A DNA stretch of 64,000 nt from DAISKN01 sp963716925 (GTDB taxonomy: Bacteria; Acidobacteriota; Vicinamibacteria; Marinacidobacterales; SMYC01), in NCBI GenBank assembly GCA_963716925.1, contig CAVQUX010000015.1, positions 62,001 to 126,000 of the forward strand. Reading direction: 5' to 3'. Every line of letters begins with the position of its first letter. Position 1 is the stretch's first letter. A program made the position numbers and the translations under genes. Below the pieces are notes generated by a model, which made no database searches, was not told the origin of the DNA, and saw only the letters and a list, made by a program, of their open reading frames with translations. Shown piece after piece: positions 50,517 to 59,170 of this stretch.

Positions 50517-52172
50517 ATGCCGGGCGAGACGCGGTCGCGCTTCTTCGACCTCGTCTACCGTCTCTCCGCTCTCGCTCTGGCGGCGCTCCTCGCGCTCCGC
50601 GTCCTCCGCTATCTGCCGCTGTCGCTTCCGGACGGGCTCGATGCCGGGCTCGGAGAAGCGCTCGTCGCCGCCTGGCTCCTGTTCATCTTTCCGCTCCTGC
50701 TACTCCCCCAGCACCTGGCGGCTCTGGGAGTCCTCTCCGCGGCCTTTCTGATCCGGCGTTCTTTCTTCGTCGCGCGTGAGGGGGGGAAGTGGCTGCTGCG
50801 TCCCTGGGCCCACGCCTTTCTCTGGCTCGAGTGCTCCCTCAACCACTATCTGTTCGATCTCAGCCCGTATCTGGCGCTCTTGATTGTCCTCGGCTTCATC
50901 GCTCTGGAGCGCGGCCGCCTTCGCGATTCCGTGGGGCGGAACGCTCGCTTCCTGGACGCGGGCGTCGTTCTCGCGCTGGCCCTGCTGTTCGCCTTCTCCG
51001 ACACCTGGGCCGACGCCGTCGCCATCGTGCTGTTCGCGCTCCTTCTCGCGGCGCTCCTCGGTCCCGGGTCGCGCCTCTTCGGCTCGAGAGAGCGGCGCCT
51101 CCTCGTTCTCGCCGGAGGCGTCTCGTGCCAGTTGCTCGCCTCCGGGCTGCCGCTCGCCCTTCCCCTGCATGGCGGCACGAAGCTCGGCGCGGGGATGGCC
51201 TACAGCTTCTGCGAGGCGCCCCGGCGCCAGGCGCTCTACGCCGCCGTGCCCGACGCGCCTACCATGACACCGTGGTCGCTCGGGAAACCGCACGGCAGGG
51301 ATGGATCCGTCGTCGAGTACCGGACCCCCGACCTCACCCTCGCCGCCCGACACCGTTTCTTCTCCGACGAGTTCTACGGCCGTCTCGAGTGGCTCCTCTG
51401 TCTCGACGACACCGTCCAGGTGGGGATGACGAATGCCTTCTTCCGGGGCCGGCGCGACCAGGATCACGCGATGGAGTTCTCGATTTCCGACCCGCGAAGG
51501 TTCGTGCCCGATCTCCTGCAGGGAGGAGTCGGCCATGGAATCGCTTACGACGCGCATCGCGACGTCCTCTACTATGTGAGCGAGAACAAACCCACGATTC
51601 TGCGCTACGTCCGCTCCACGGGAGAGAGGGAGACGGTTGCAGCGGAGGGCCTCCAGGACAAGCCGTTTCTCTCGCTCATCGTGGGCCCGAGCTCGATCCA
51701 TCGGCGCCGGGACAGCTTGTTCCTCACGGAGTGGTTCAACGGCACCGCGGCCTACGAGCTCGATCTCGAAACCCGCAAGATCGTGCGCCGCTTTCTCCAT
51801 CGCGACGGAGGCGCGCTCGGCATCACCGTCGACGAGGATCTCGATCGCCTCTACGTCGTCGGCGTCTGGGGAATGGAGATCTTCGACCTCGAGACCGGCA
51901 GGCTCCTGCGCCGGCGCCGGCTCGGTCTCCTGAGCCGCTCGCCCGCCATCGACCGCGAGCACGATATCGTCTACGTTCCCTCGACGACGGAGGGGAAGAT
52001 CCGTTTGTTCGACCGCCGCACCCTGGAGCTCCTGGGGGTTCTTCCGGTGGGTCACGGTCCCCGCATTCCCTACTACTCTGAGATCCAGCAGCGGCTGTTC
52101 TCGAGCTCGAGCGCGGCTCACTTCTTCTGGGACGGCGCCGCTCTGGCGTGGCGATTCCGAAGGGCCCGCTGA
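50517..52172 (+). CDS. Multi-pass membrane protein with extracytoplasmic beta-propeller (copy 1)
   Basis: A 551-residue protein I cannot place in a named family. Residues about 12-235 form about seven transmembrane helices. Then a spacer with MAYSFCEAPRRQALYAAVPDAPT leads to blades of a likely six-bladed propeller (residues about 345-550) with repeats such as GHGIAYDAHRDVLYYVSE, SLFLTEWFNGTAAYELDLETRK, LGITVDEDLDRLYVVGVWG and IVYVPSTTEGKIRLFDRRTLE. It is paralogous to the frameshifted gene after the GT-C transferase, sharing these blades. Role is unknown; perhaps it reads or anchors surface glycans made by the neighbours. The start is ATG 50517 with GGGGAGATAATC upstream. Confidence 0.65.
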   Translation: MPGETRSRFFDLVYRLSALALAALLALRVLRYLPLSLPDGLDAGLGEALVAAWLLFIFPLLLLPQHLAALGVLSAAFLIRRSFFVAREGGKWLLRPWAHAFLWLECSLNHYLFDLSPYLALLIVLGFIALERGRLRDSVGRNARFLDAGVVLALALLFAFSDTWADAVAIVLFALLLAALLGPGSRLFGSRERRLLVLAGGVSCQLLASGLPLALPLHGGTKLGAGMAYSFCEAPRRQALYAAVPDAPTMTPWSLGKPHGRDGSVVEYRTPDLTLAARHRFFSDEFYGRLEWLLCLDDTVQVGMTNAFFRGRRDQDHAMEFSISDPRRFVPDLLQGGVGHGIAYDAHRDVLYYVSENKPTILRYVRSTGERETVAAEGLQDKPFLSLIVGPSSIHRRRDSLFLTEWFNGTAAYELDLETRKIVRRFLHRDGGALGITVDEDLDRLYVVGVWGMEIFDLETGRLLRRRRLGLLSRSPAIDREHDIVYVPSTTEGKIRLFDRRTLELLGVLPVGHGPRIPYYSEIQQRLFSSSSAAHFFWDGAALAWRFRRAR

Positions 52173-52173
52173 G

Positions 52174-53616
52174 TTGCGGTCCTTCGGCTCCTCCGGGCTC
52201 GCGCTCGTCCTGCTGCTTTCCGTATTCGTCTCCGCGCATGCGTTCGAGCTGGACGAGCTCCAGCACCTCATCGACGAGGGGGTCAACGTCGTGGCAGCGA
52301 GGCGGGTCCAGCAGGGAGAGCTCCCGTTTCGCGATTTCCTCTACCATCAGATGCCTACCTACGTTTTCACGCTGTCGCTCCTGCCGACGGATCACATCTG
52401 GTACGGGAGGCTTCTCTCCATGCTCTGGCTGGCGTTCTCCGGGGGATTGCTCTTCGCCGTGGCGCGACGTTTCGGCGAGGGCGCCCTCGCGGCCGGACTG
52501 TTCCTTTTCGCCGGGATGCAGTACTACGGTCTGCTCGCGCTTCCGAACGCGCCCATGCTCGGCTTCGCGCTCGCAAGCGTCTGGCTGGTCTTCTACGGGT
52601 CACGGCCCCGGCTGGTCGCGGGCGCGCTCTGTCTCGCGATCTCGATCCTCTACAAACCGCTTACCCTGGTCGTCTTTCTCGCGGCGCTGGCGGCCCTGCT
52701 GAGCTCGCCTTCCCGCCGGCGCCAGGCTCTGCCTTTCGTCCTCTGGCTCGGGCTCTTCGGGCTCCTCGCCTGGGGCGCTTTTCACGTGGCGAGCGAGGGC
52801 GCCTTCACCGATCTCCTGCGACAGCAGTGGTCGCGGTACTCGAACCGGAGCGGTCTCGACCTTCTCCGCGAGGGAATCCCCGCGATCCGCCCGGCGCTGG
52901 CCAATCTGACGCCTCTGACCATGAACCTTCTCCTTCTCGGGAAGGCCTACGCGAGCTTCGACGCGCTCCTCGTTCTCGCGTCGCTCGCGGGGCTTTCGAC
53001 GGTGTGGCGTTCGGCCTCGACCCTCCGCGTCGAGGACAAGGTGCTCTGGACGACGTGGCTCGTGCTCGCGCCGCTGTTCTCGCTCTTCGTCTGGGATTTG
53101 TCCTGGGAGCACTATCACCTCCTGGACTTTCCTCCGCTGTGCCTTTTCTCCGCCCTCTGGATACGCCGGGTCGCCGCCGGCAGCGCCGTTCGGACCGCGG
53201 GGGCGTCTGCGCTCCTGCTGGGCTATGCGCTCGCGGGCCTTCTCGCGACGCGGGGTCGACTCCGCGACTACTCGGCCGTGCTCGAACTGCGCGGGGAAAG
53301 CGCACCCCTGCTGGCCTTCGACCCGACCGTCAACGTGCTGTCGCGGACCGAGCTGGCCTGCGGCCTCCAGGATCCCTTCACCCAGCGCCTGCCCGGGTTC
53401 CTGGGCGATGCCTTCGCGCGATTCCGGGTTTCGACGGATGATATAGTCCGCTGCCTCGACGAGGCGCCGGAGAACCGGATCGTGATCCACCAGCTCAGCG
53501 ATACCGGTCTGTACTTCATCGATGAAGAGCTCTACCGATACATCGTCCGTCAACCCGAGAGCCGCGTCCTCTTTCTCGGCGAGGACGCCCGCGCCGCCTT
53601 CGAAACACTGTACTGA
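52174..53616 (+). CDS. GT-C family glycosyltransferase (ArnT/PMT type)
   Basis: A 480-residue membrane protein with about ten helices. The first extracytoplasmic loop carries FELDELQHLIDEG, the D-E motif of dolichyl/polyprenyl-phosphate-dependent GT-C transferases, followed by RRVQQGELPFRDFLYHQMP. The C-terminus (about 390-480) is a soluble domain. Such enzymes transfer a sugar from a polyprenyl-phosphate carrier to lipid, protein or glycan outside the membrane. TTG 52174 starts 1 nt after the propeller gene, so both are likely one operon. Confidence 0.75.
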   Translation: MRSFGSSGLALVLLLSVFVSAHAFELDELQHLIDEGVNVVAARRVQQGELPFRDFLYHQMPTYVFTLSLLPTDHIWYGRLLSMLWLAFSGGLLFAVARRFGEGALAAGLFLFAGMQYYGLLALPNAPMLGFALASVWLVFYGSRPRLVAGALCLAISILYKPLTLVVFLAALAALLSSPSRRRQALPFVLWLGLFGLLAWGAFHVASEGAFTDLLRQQWSRYSNRSGLDLLREGIPAIRPALANLTPLTMNLLLLGKAYASFDALLVLASLAGLSTVWRSASTLRVEDKVLWTTWLVLAPLFSLFVWDLSWEHYHLLDFPPLCLFSALWIRRVAAGSAVRTAGASALLLGYALAGLLATRGRLRDYSAVLELRGESAPLLAFDPTVNVLSRTELACGLQDPFTQRLPGFLGDAFARFRVSTDDIVRCLDEAPENRIVIHQLSDTGLYFIDEELYRYIVRQPESRVLFLGEDARAAFETLY

Positions 53617-53625
53617 GAACCGCCG

Positions 53626-55339
53626 GTGAATCTCGAGTCGGCAGCCGCGAAGCTCCACCTGCCGCTCCGTCACCTCGTCTGGTGCTCGTTGGCCTTCGGC
53701 GCGCTGCTCTCGATGCTGTTCTCGCGCTCCCTGCGATACGGCGTCTCGTCGCTCCCCGGGCCTCTCGACGATTCTCCTGGGCGTCGCTCTCAGTTACGAA
53801 GCGCTCGTTTTTCTCGCCGTGTGGGTGGTGGCGGGGTTCTTCGCGAGGCTCCTCCTCGTTCCCCTGGCGATAGCCGTCTTCGCGCTTCGAAAGCGCCTGT
53901 TCACGAGCGTCGGCGGCGTCCGCGGCACCGCGCCCATTCTCCACTCGCTCCTGTGGACGGGTGTGGTCCTGGGCCATGCGGGGTTCGACTTCCATCCTCT
54001 GATCGCCCGTCTCTGCTGGGTGAGCCTGCCCTTCCTGCACCCGCGGCCGAGGGCGTTTTTCCGGCGGAGTCGTCTGGCTCGAATCGGACTGCGGCTCCTG
54101 ATGGCGCTGGTCCTGTTCTACGTTCTCGTCGCCGATCATCTCACCGCCGCGCTCGCCGTCGGGCTCTTCTGGGCGTCTCTCTCCTGGCTCGCTTCGGGCG
54201 GAGGCCTTAGATTTCTGGCGCGGGACCGGCTGTGGATGGCGGTGGTCCTCGTCGCGCTCGCGCAGCTCCTCGGAGCGATGGGCCCTCTCTGGCTTTCGAG
54301 CCACGGGGGGAAAGTCCTCATCGATCGGATGGCCTATGGCTTCTGCGAGATCAAAAGCCGCGATCGGCTCTACGCGGCGCTCACCAACTGCCCGACCCTT
54401 CCCGACGTCTTCTCGGGGCGCGAGGCCTGTCGCGACGGGGTCGTCGCCGAGTTCCGGCTCTCGTCGCTCGAGCTGCTCGCCACCCATTCTTTCTTTTCCG
54501 AGGACTTCCACGGCCGGCTCGAGCAGCTGCTCTGTTTCGAGGACGCCGTCCAGATCGGCTTGAACGGCGTCGTGATCGACGGCGAAGAGAGCCGGGACAC
54601 CGTCATCGAGTTCGACGCGGACCGCCCGGAGACCTTTCGCGCCCACCTGGTCGGAACTCACATGGGCCATCGCCTCGCCTACGACAAGAAGCGCGACCGC
54701 GTCCTCTACGTGCCCGAGTGGGGAAAAGGGATCGCGACCTACGACCGCGCCACGGGCGAGGCTCGGCGCGTCTACCTCCAACGGCAGTGGGGGCTCGAGC
54801 GTCTCCTGGTACGCCAGGAGTCCTACGAGCTCGCGCCGACGGGGATCCACGCCGGCCGCGACAGCCTGTTCCTCTCGGAGTGGATCGCCGGCCGCGCGGT
54901 GCTGGAGCTCGATCTCGAGAAGCTCGAGATCGTCAACCGATACGCCCTCAACGACGGCGGCTCCCTGGGAGTCACCGTGGACGAGGCCTACGATCGGATC
55001 TACGTCGCCGGCCTCTGGGGCTTCAGCGCCTGGGACCTGACAACCGGGCGGATCGTGATGCGGCGCCGCCTGGGCCTTCTCAACCGATATCCCGTCATCA
55101 GCGAGACCGCCGGGCTCATCTTCGTTCCCTCCACGGTCGCGGGTCGAATCTACGTGCTCGACCGCGAGACGCTCGCAGGCAAGGGGGTCATCCCCATCGG
55201 CTTCGGGGTTCGGCTCGCTCACGTTTCGGAAGCGGCGGGGCGGCTCTGCGCGAGCTCCTCGCAGAATGCGTTCTGTTGGACGCTGCAGGAGCTCACCGAG
55301 GCTTTCCGCCGTCCCTCCGAGCCCTCCTCCGGGCATTGA
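53626..55339 (+). pseudogene. Frameshifted membrane/beta-propeller protein (copy 2)
   Basis: Related to the gene at 50517. Frame 1 codes from GTG 53626 to about 53757 (MNLESAAAKLHLPLRH, then YGVSSLPG). The reading then continues in another frame from about 53760 (STILLGVALSYEALVFLAVWVVAGFF) to the stop at 55339. Removing one G from the CCCCGGG tract at 53754-53760 restores one 570-residue protein with about seven helices and a beta-propeller (SLFLSEWIAGRAVLELDLEKLE, LGVTVDEAYDRIYVAGLWG). This is a single-base frameshift, or a sequencing error in a homopolymer; programmed shifting is possible but not indicated. Confidence 0.75.
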
Positions 55340-55359
55340 GCGGTTAGACTGGTGTATCC

Positions 55360-57207
55360 ATGGAGCGGCGTGAGTTTCTGAAAACGGCTCCCCTGGCGGC
55401 GTATGGCTTCACCCGAACCGCCGCCGGGATCGCGCCGACGAAGCTGCGGGACTTCGACTACCAGGACGTGCGTCTCCTTCCAGGTCGATGGGAATCTCAG
55501 GTCCGTCGCGGCCGTGATTTCTACTTCGGGGTCGGCGACGACGACATCCTCCATGGATTCCGCGCCGCCTCCGGCAGGAAGGCGCCGGGAAAGCCGCTCG
55601 GCGGCTGGTGCGGGGTCGACAGCAGCACGGTCTTCGGGCAGTGGCTGAGCGGGATGTCGCGGCTCTCGCGGGCGACGGGCGACGCCGCCCTCCGCGACAA
55701 GGCGGTCGGGCTCTTCGAAGGCTGGGTCGAGACCCTTCCTCCGGACGGCGACGCCCGGATGGGGCATTACCGCTTCGACAAGCTCGTCGGGGGTCTCGTG
55801 GACCTCGACCTCTACGCGGGTCATCGCAAGGCTTCAGCGGTCCTCTCGCGCGTGACGGCGAATGCGGTGAGAACTCTCGAAAGACCCGAGAGCCCCCAGG
55901 AGGCGCTCGCCGATCCGACGCACAACCAGCGGTACTACGGGGTTCCTCAGGAGTGGTACACGCTCGCCGAGAACCTCCATCGCGCGTACCGGCTCACCGG
56001 CGACCCCATGTTCCGCGCGTTCGCCGAGGAATGGCACTACCACGCCTACTGGGCCAAGTTCCGGAAGACTTCGTCTCCCCCGGATGCGCACGGAGTCCAC
56101 GCCTACAGCCACGTGAACACGTTCTCGAGCGCCGCCGCGGCTTACGAGGCGACGGGCGAGCCCGCGTATCTCGACTCGATCCGCAATGCGTTCGATTACC
56201 TCCAGCGCCACCAGTGCTTCGCAACCGGGGGCTACGGACCGAACGAGCGTTTCATGGCGCTCGACGGAAGCCTCGGCAGAGCGCTCGAGACCCGGTCGGA
56301 TACCTTCGAGGCTTCCTGCGGCTCCTGGGCCGGCTTCAAGCTCGCGCGCTATCTCCTGCGTCTCACCGGGGAAGCTCGCTACGGCGATTGGATTGAGCGG
56401 CTCCTCTACAACGGCGTCGGAGCGGCCCTTCCGATAACCGAGGGGGGCCGGAGCTTCTACTACGGCGACTACCGCGTCGGCGGCGGCATGAAGGTCTATA
56501 ACTGGGACACCTACACCTGCTGTTCGGGGACCTACATCCAGAACCTCGCCGAGTATCACAACCTCATCTACTTCAAGGACGACGCGGGGCTCTACGTGAA
56601 CCTCTTCCTGCCGTCTTCCGTGCGGTGGAGCGGACTCACGATCACCCAGGAGACCCGCTATCCCGACTCAGACACGACCACGCTCTCGGTGAAGGCCGAA
56701 GGTCCGAAGACGTTCCCTCTCCGCTTCCGCGTGCCTTCTTGGACCAGGAACGTCGCGGTGCGCGTGAACGGGAGCGACGTTCCGGTGGACGCTCGGCCCG
56801 GTTCCTGGGCGACCGTACGGCGAACCTGGTCGTCGGGAGACCAGGTCGAGATTCGCATCCCCCTCAGGCTGCGCATGGAGCCCGTCGACGAGCAGCATCC
56901 GAACCGCGTGGCCGTGATGCGCGGTCCGGCGGTATTCGTCCTCGAGGGTGCGTACCACGATCCCGGCTTTGCTCTCCCGATGCGCGACGAAGAGCTCGAG
57001 CGTTGGCTGGTGCCCGAAGAGGGGAGCCTTCCGCGCGGCGTCTGGTCGACAGGGCTCACGGAGGCCGAGTACCCGACGAGCCTCCGCGTCTCTCCTCCCG
57101 ACGGGCGCTCGGTCCGTCTCCGCTTCCGCCCCTTCTACGAGATCGGAGAGAGCTATCCCTACTTCATGTACTTCGACCGCGACGCGCTCCCCTCGCGCCT
57201 GTGGTGA
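55360..57207 (+). CDS. GH127-like beta-L-arabinofuranosidase family protein
   Basis: A 615-residue protein of the DUF1680/GH127 family: an (alpha/alpha)6 catalytic part followed by beta-sandwich regions (about 410-600). The vicinal Cys pair C387-C388 in YTCCSGTY matches the cysteine nucleophile/zinc region of Bifidobacterium HypBA1. The other site reads FEASC (E317, C320), so the usual E-x-C zinc-ligand pair appears as E-x-x-C. An RREFLK start suggests Tat-like export, though the hydrophobic stretch is weak. It would release L-arabinose or a similar sugar from glycans. It abuts the PQQ gene, stop to stop. Confidence 0.75.
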   Translation: MERREFLKTAPLAAYGFTRTAAGIAPTKLRDFDYQDVRLLPGRWESQVRRGRDFYFGVGDDDILHGFRAASGRKAPGKPLGGWCGVDSSTVFGQWLSGMSRLSRATGDAALRDKAVGLFEGWVETLPPDGDARMGHYRFDKLVGGLVDLDLYAGHRKASAVLSRVTANAVRTLERPESPQEALADPTHNQRYYGVPQEWYTLAENLHRAYRLTGDPMFRAFAEEWHYHAYWAKFRKTSSPPDAHGVHAYSHVNTFSSAAAAYEATGEPAYLDSIRNAFDYLQRHQCFATGGYGPNERFMALDGSLGRALETRSDTFEASCGSWAGFKLARYLLRLTGEARYGDWIERLLYNGVGAALPITEGGRSFYYGDYRVGGGMKVYNWDTYTCCSGTYIQNLAEYHNLIYFKDDAGLYVNLFLPSSVRWSGLTITQETRYPDSDTTTLSVKAEGPKTFPLRFRVPSWTRNVAVRVNGSDVPVDARPGSWATVRRTWSSGDQVEIRIPLRLRMEPVDEQHPNRVAVMRGPAVFVLEGAYHDPGFALPMRDEELERWLVPEEGSLPRGVWSTGLTEAEYPTSLRVSPPDGRSVRLRFRPFYEIGESYPYFMYFDRDALPSRLW

Positions 57208-59121
57208 TCACTCCCGGGGAAGAGCGAATGCCATGAGCTTCGCGTCCTCGCCCCGGCTCTTCGACGTCCCCACCACGACGATCTGTCGGCCGGACGGCGA
57301 CCGGTAGGTCATCGGGCTTCCGAAACCCCCGCCGCCGTCGAGCTCCGTCCGCCACAAAAGCCGGCCGTTCGTCTTGTCGTACGCGTAGAGGTAGGGGCTC
57401 GCGCTGCTGATGAAGAGCACTCCTCCCGCCGTCACCAGGGCGCCGGCCTGTCCGTGCTGCGGAGGCGCCTCGCCCGTCTGCGGAATCTCGACGCCCTCGA
57501 GAAGCGGGTGGCGCCGCAGCGAAGGCATGTCCCCGAACGGAACCTGCCAGACGTGCTCCCCGCGGTTCAAATCGATGGCGGTCAGAGTGGCATAGGGCGG
57601 CTTGTGGATCGGAATCCCGTCGATCTCGAGCGGGGGCACTCCGGCGATGTCGTAGTCGGCGTCCGCGGTTCCGGGCTCCGGCTTGTCGAGCTTGAAAACG
57701 AACGGCCACTCGATGCTCCGCACGTAGAGAAGGCCGGTCTCGGGATCGAATGCGGCGCCGCCCCAGTTCGCGCCGCCCCAGACGCCGGGAAGGGTGACCG
57801 TCCCCTGGAGCGACGGGGGATCGAACATCGACCCGAATCGGTAGCCTTCCATGGCCTTCACCGCCTTCGCTTTGAGCTCCGGCGTGAAGTCGACGAGGTC
57901 GTTCTCGGTGAAGGCCTGTCGTATGAACGGCGGCGGCTTGGTCGGGTAGGGCTGGGTCTTCGCCAGGCGCTCTCCCGGCACCTCGCTCGCGGGAACGGGA
58001 CGCTCCTCGATCGGCCACACGGGCACTCCGGTGACGCGGTCGAACACGTAGGTGAAACCGGTCTTCGCCACCACGGCCACGGCGTCGATCGTCTTTCCGT
58101 CGACGGTGATGGTGACGAGGTTCGGCGGCGCGGGAAGGTCGTAGTCCCAGACGCCGTGGTGGACGGTCTGGAAGTGCCAGATGCGCTTTCCCGTCCGCGC
58201 GTCGAGGCAGACGATGGACTCCGCGAAGAGGTTGTCGCCCTTGCGGTGTCCCCCATAGAAGTCGTTATTGGGGGTTCCGATGGGGAGATAGACGAGACCG
58301 CGCTCCTCGTCGATCGAGAATGGCCCCCACACGTTCGTCGAGCCGGTGTAGGACCAGGACTCGTCCTCCCATGTTTCGTTTCCGACCTCTCCCTTCTGGG
58401 GGACGGTATGGAAGCTCCAGACTCGCTCGCCCGTCCGGACGTCGAACGCCTGCACGTCTCCGGGCGGGTTTCTACGATAGATCCGGTTGTCAGGCATTCC
58501 GCTGCCGGTGATCACCAGGTTCTTCCAGACGAGCGGAGGCGAGGTATGAGTGAAGTGAAGCCGGTTCACCTCCCAGACCAGACCTTCGGTCAGATCGACC
58601 TCGCCTTTGAGGCCGAAGGTCGAGATCGGCTCTCCCGTGCGGCCGTCGAGAGCGATCAGACGCCAGCGCGTATTGATGAAGACGCGGATTTCCTTTCCGT
58701 CGGTCCAGACCGCCACCCCGCGGTGGCAGAAGCCGCATCCGCGTGGAAGCGGCCCCCAGTCGTAGGCCCGCGGATCGTACCGCCACTTCTCGAGGCCGGT
58801 CTCGGCGTCGAGCGCCGCCACCTGGGTGAAAGACGTGGTGATGTAGAGCGTGTCGCCGACGAGAACCGGCGTCCCCTGGAACTTCCCCGGCGCGAGCGGC
58901 CTTCCGGGGAAGGTCGTACTGGACGCGGGAATGGGCTCCTCGCGCGCCTCCCAGGTCCAGGCAGGTGCCAACCGCGAAACGTTTTCCCGGTTGATCTCCG
59001 TAAGCCGGGAATATTTCGTGGCGGCCAGGTCCCCGTCGTGGGTCGGCCATTCCTGTGCGAGAACGACCGAGGAGACGAAAGCGAGAACGAGGGGGGAGAC
59101 GGATTTCCAGCGTGTCGTCAC
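57208..59121 (-). CDS. Periplasmic PQQ-type quinoprotein dehydrogenase
   Basis: A 637-residue exported protein: signal peptide 1-22, then an eight-bladed propeller start (WPTHDGDLAATKYSRLTEINRENV) and many blades with the A-x-D-x-x-T-G-x-x-x-W pattern (ALDAETGLEKW, AFDVRTGERVW, CLDARTGKRIW, AIDLNRGEHVW). It resembles membrane-bound-type glucose/alcohol quinoproteins without the transmembrane region. A C129-G-F-C132-H133 motif sits at the place where related enzymes have a C-R-G-V segment; it matches a CxxCH haem motif but could also be a disulfide site. Substrate unknown. It would oxidise a sugar or alcohol and pass electrons to the quinone pool. Confidence 0.78.
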   Translation of the reverse strand: MTTRWKSVSPLVLAFVSSVVLAQEWPTHDGDLAATKYSRLTEINRENVSRLAPAWTWEAREEPIPASSTTFPGRPLAPGKFQGTPVLVGDTLYITTSFTQVAALDAETGLEKWRYDPRAYDWGPLPRGCGFCHRGVAVWTDGKEIRVFINTRWRLIALDGRTGEPISTFGLKGEVDLTEGLVWEVNRLHFTHTSPPLVWKNLVITGSGMPDNRIYRRNPPGDVQAFDVRTGERVWSFHTVPQKGEVGNETWEDESWSYTGSTNVWGPFSIDEERGLVYLPIGTPNNDFYGGHRKGDNLFAESIVCLDARTGKRIWHFQTVHHGVWDYDLPAPPNLVTITVDGKTIDAVAVVAKTGFTYVFDRVTGVPVWPIEERPVPASEVPGERLAKTQPYPTKPPPFIRQAFTENDLVDFTPELKAKAVKAMEGYRFGSMFDPPSLQGTVTLPGVWGGANWGGAAFDPETGLLYVRSIEWPFVFKLDKPEPGTADADYDIAGVPPLEIDGIPIHKPPYATLTAIDLNRGEHVWQVPFGDMPSLRRHPLLEGVEIPQTGEAPPQHGQAGALVTAGGVLFISSASPYLYAYDKTNGRLLWRTELDGGGGFGSPMTYRSPSGRQIVVVGTSKSRGEDAKLMAFALPRE

Positions 59122-59170
59122 CCGAGCATTCTAGGGAAACGCTCTCGGTGGGGCAACGGCAGGAGCGGGG

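Noticed and set aside
53819..55339. An independent gene starting at GTG 53819
   Set aside because: The same frame stays open and hydrophobic upstream of 53819 and joins the preceding frame by one base, giving a full-length match to the paralogue at 50517.
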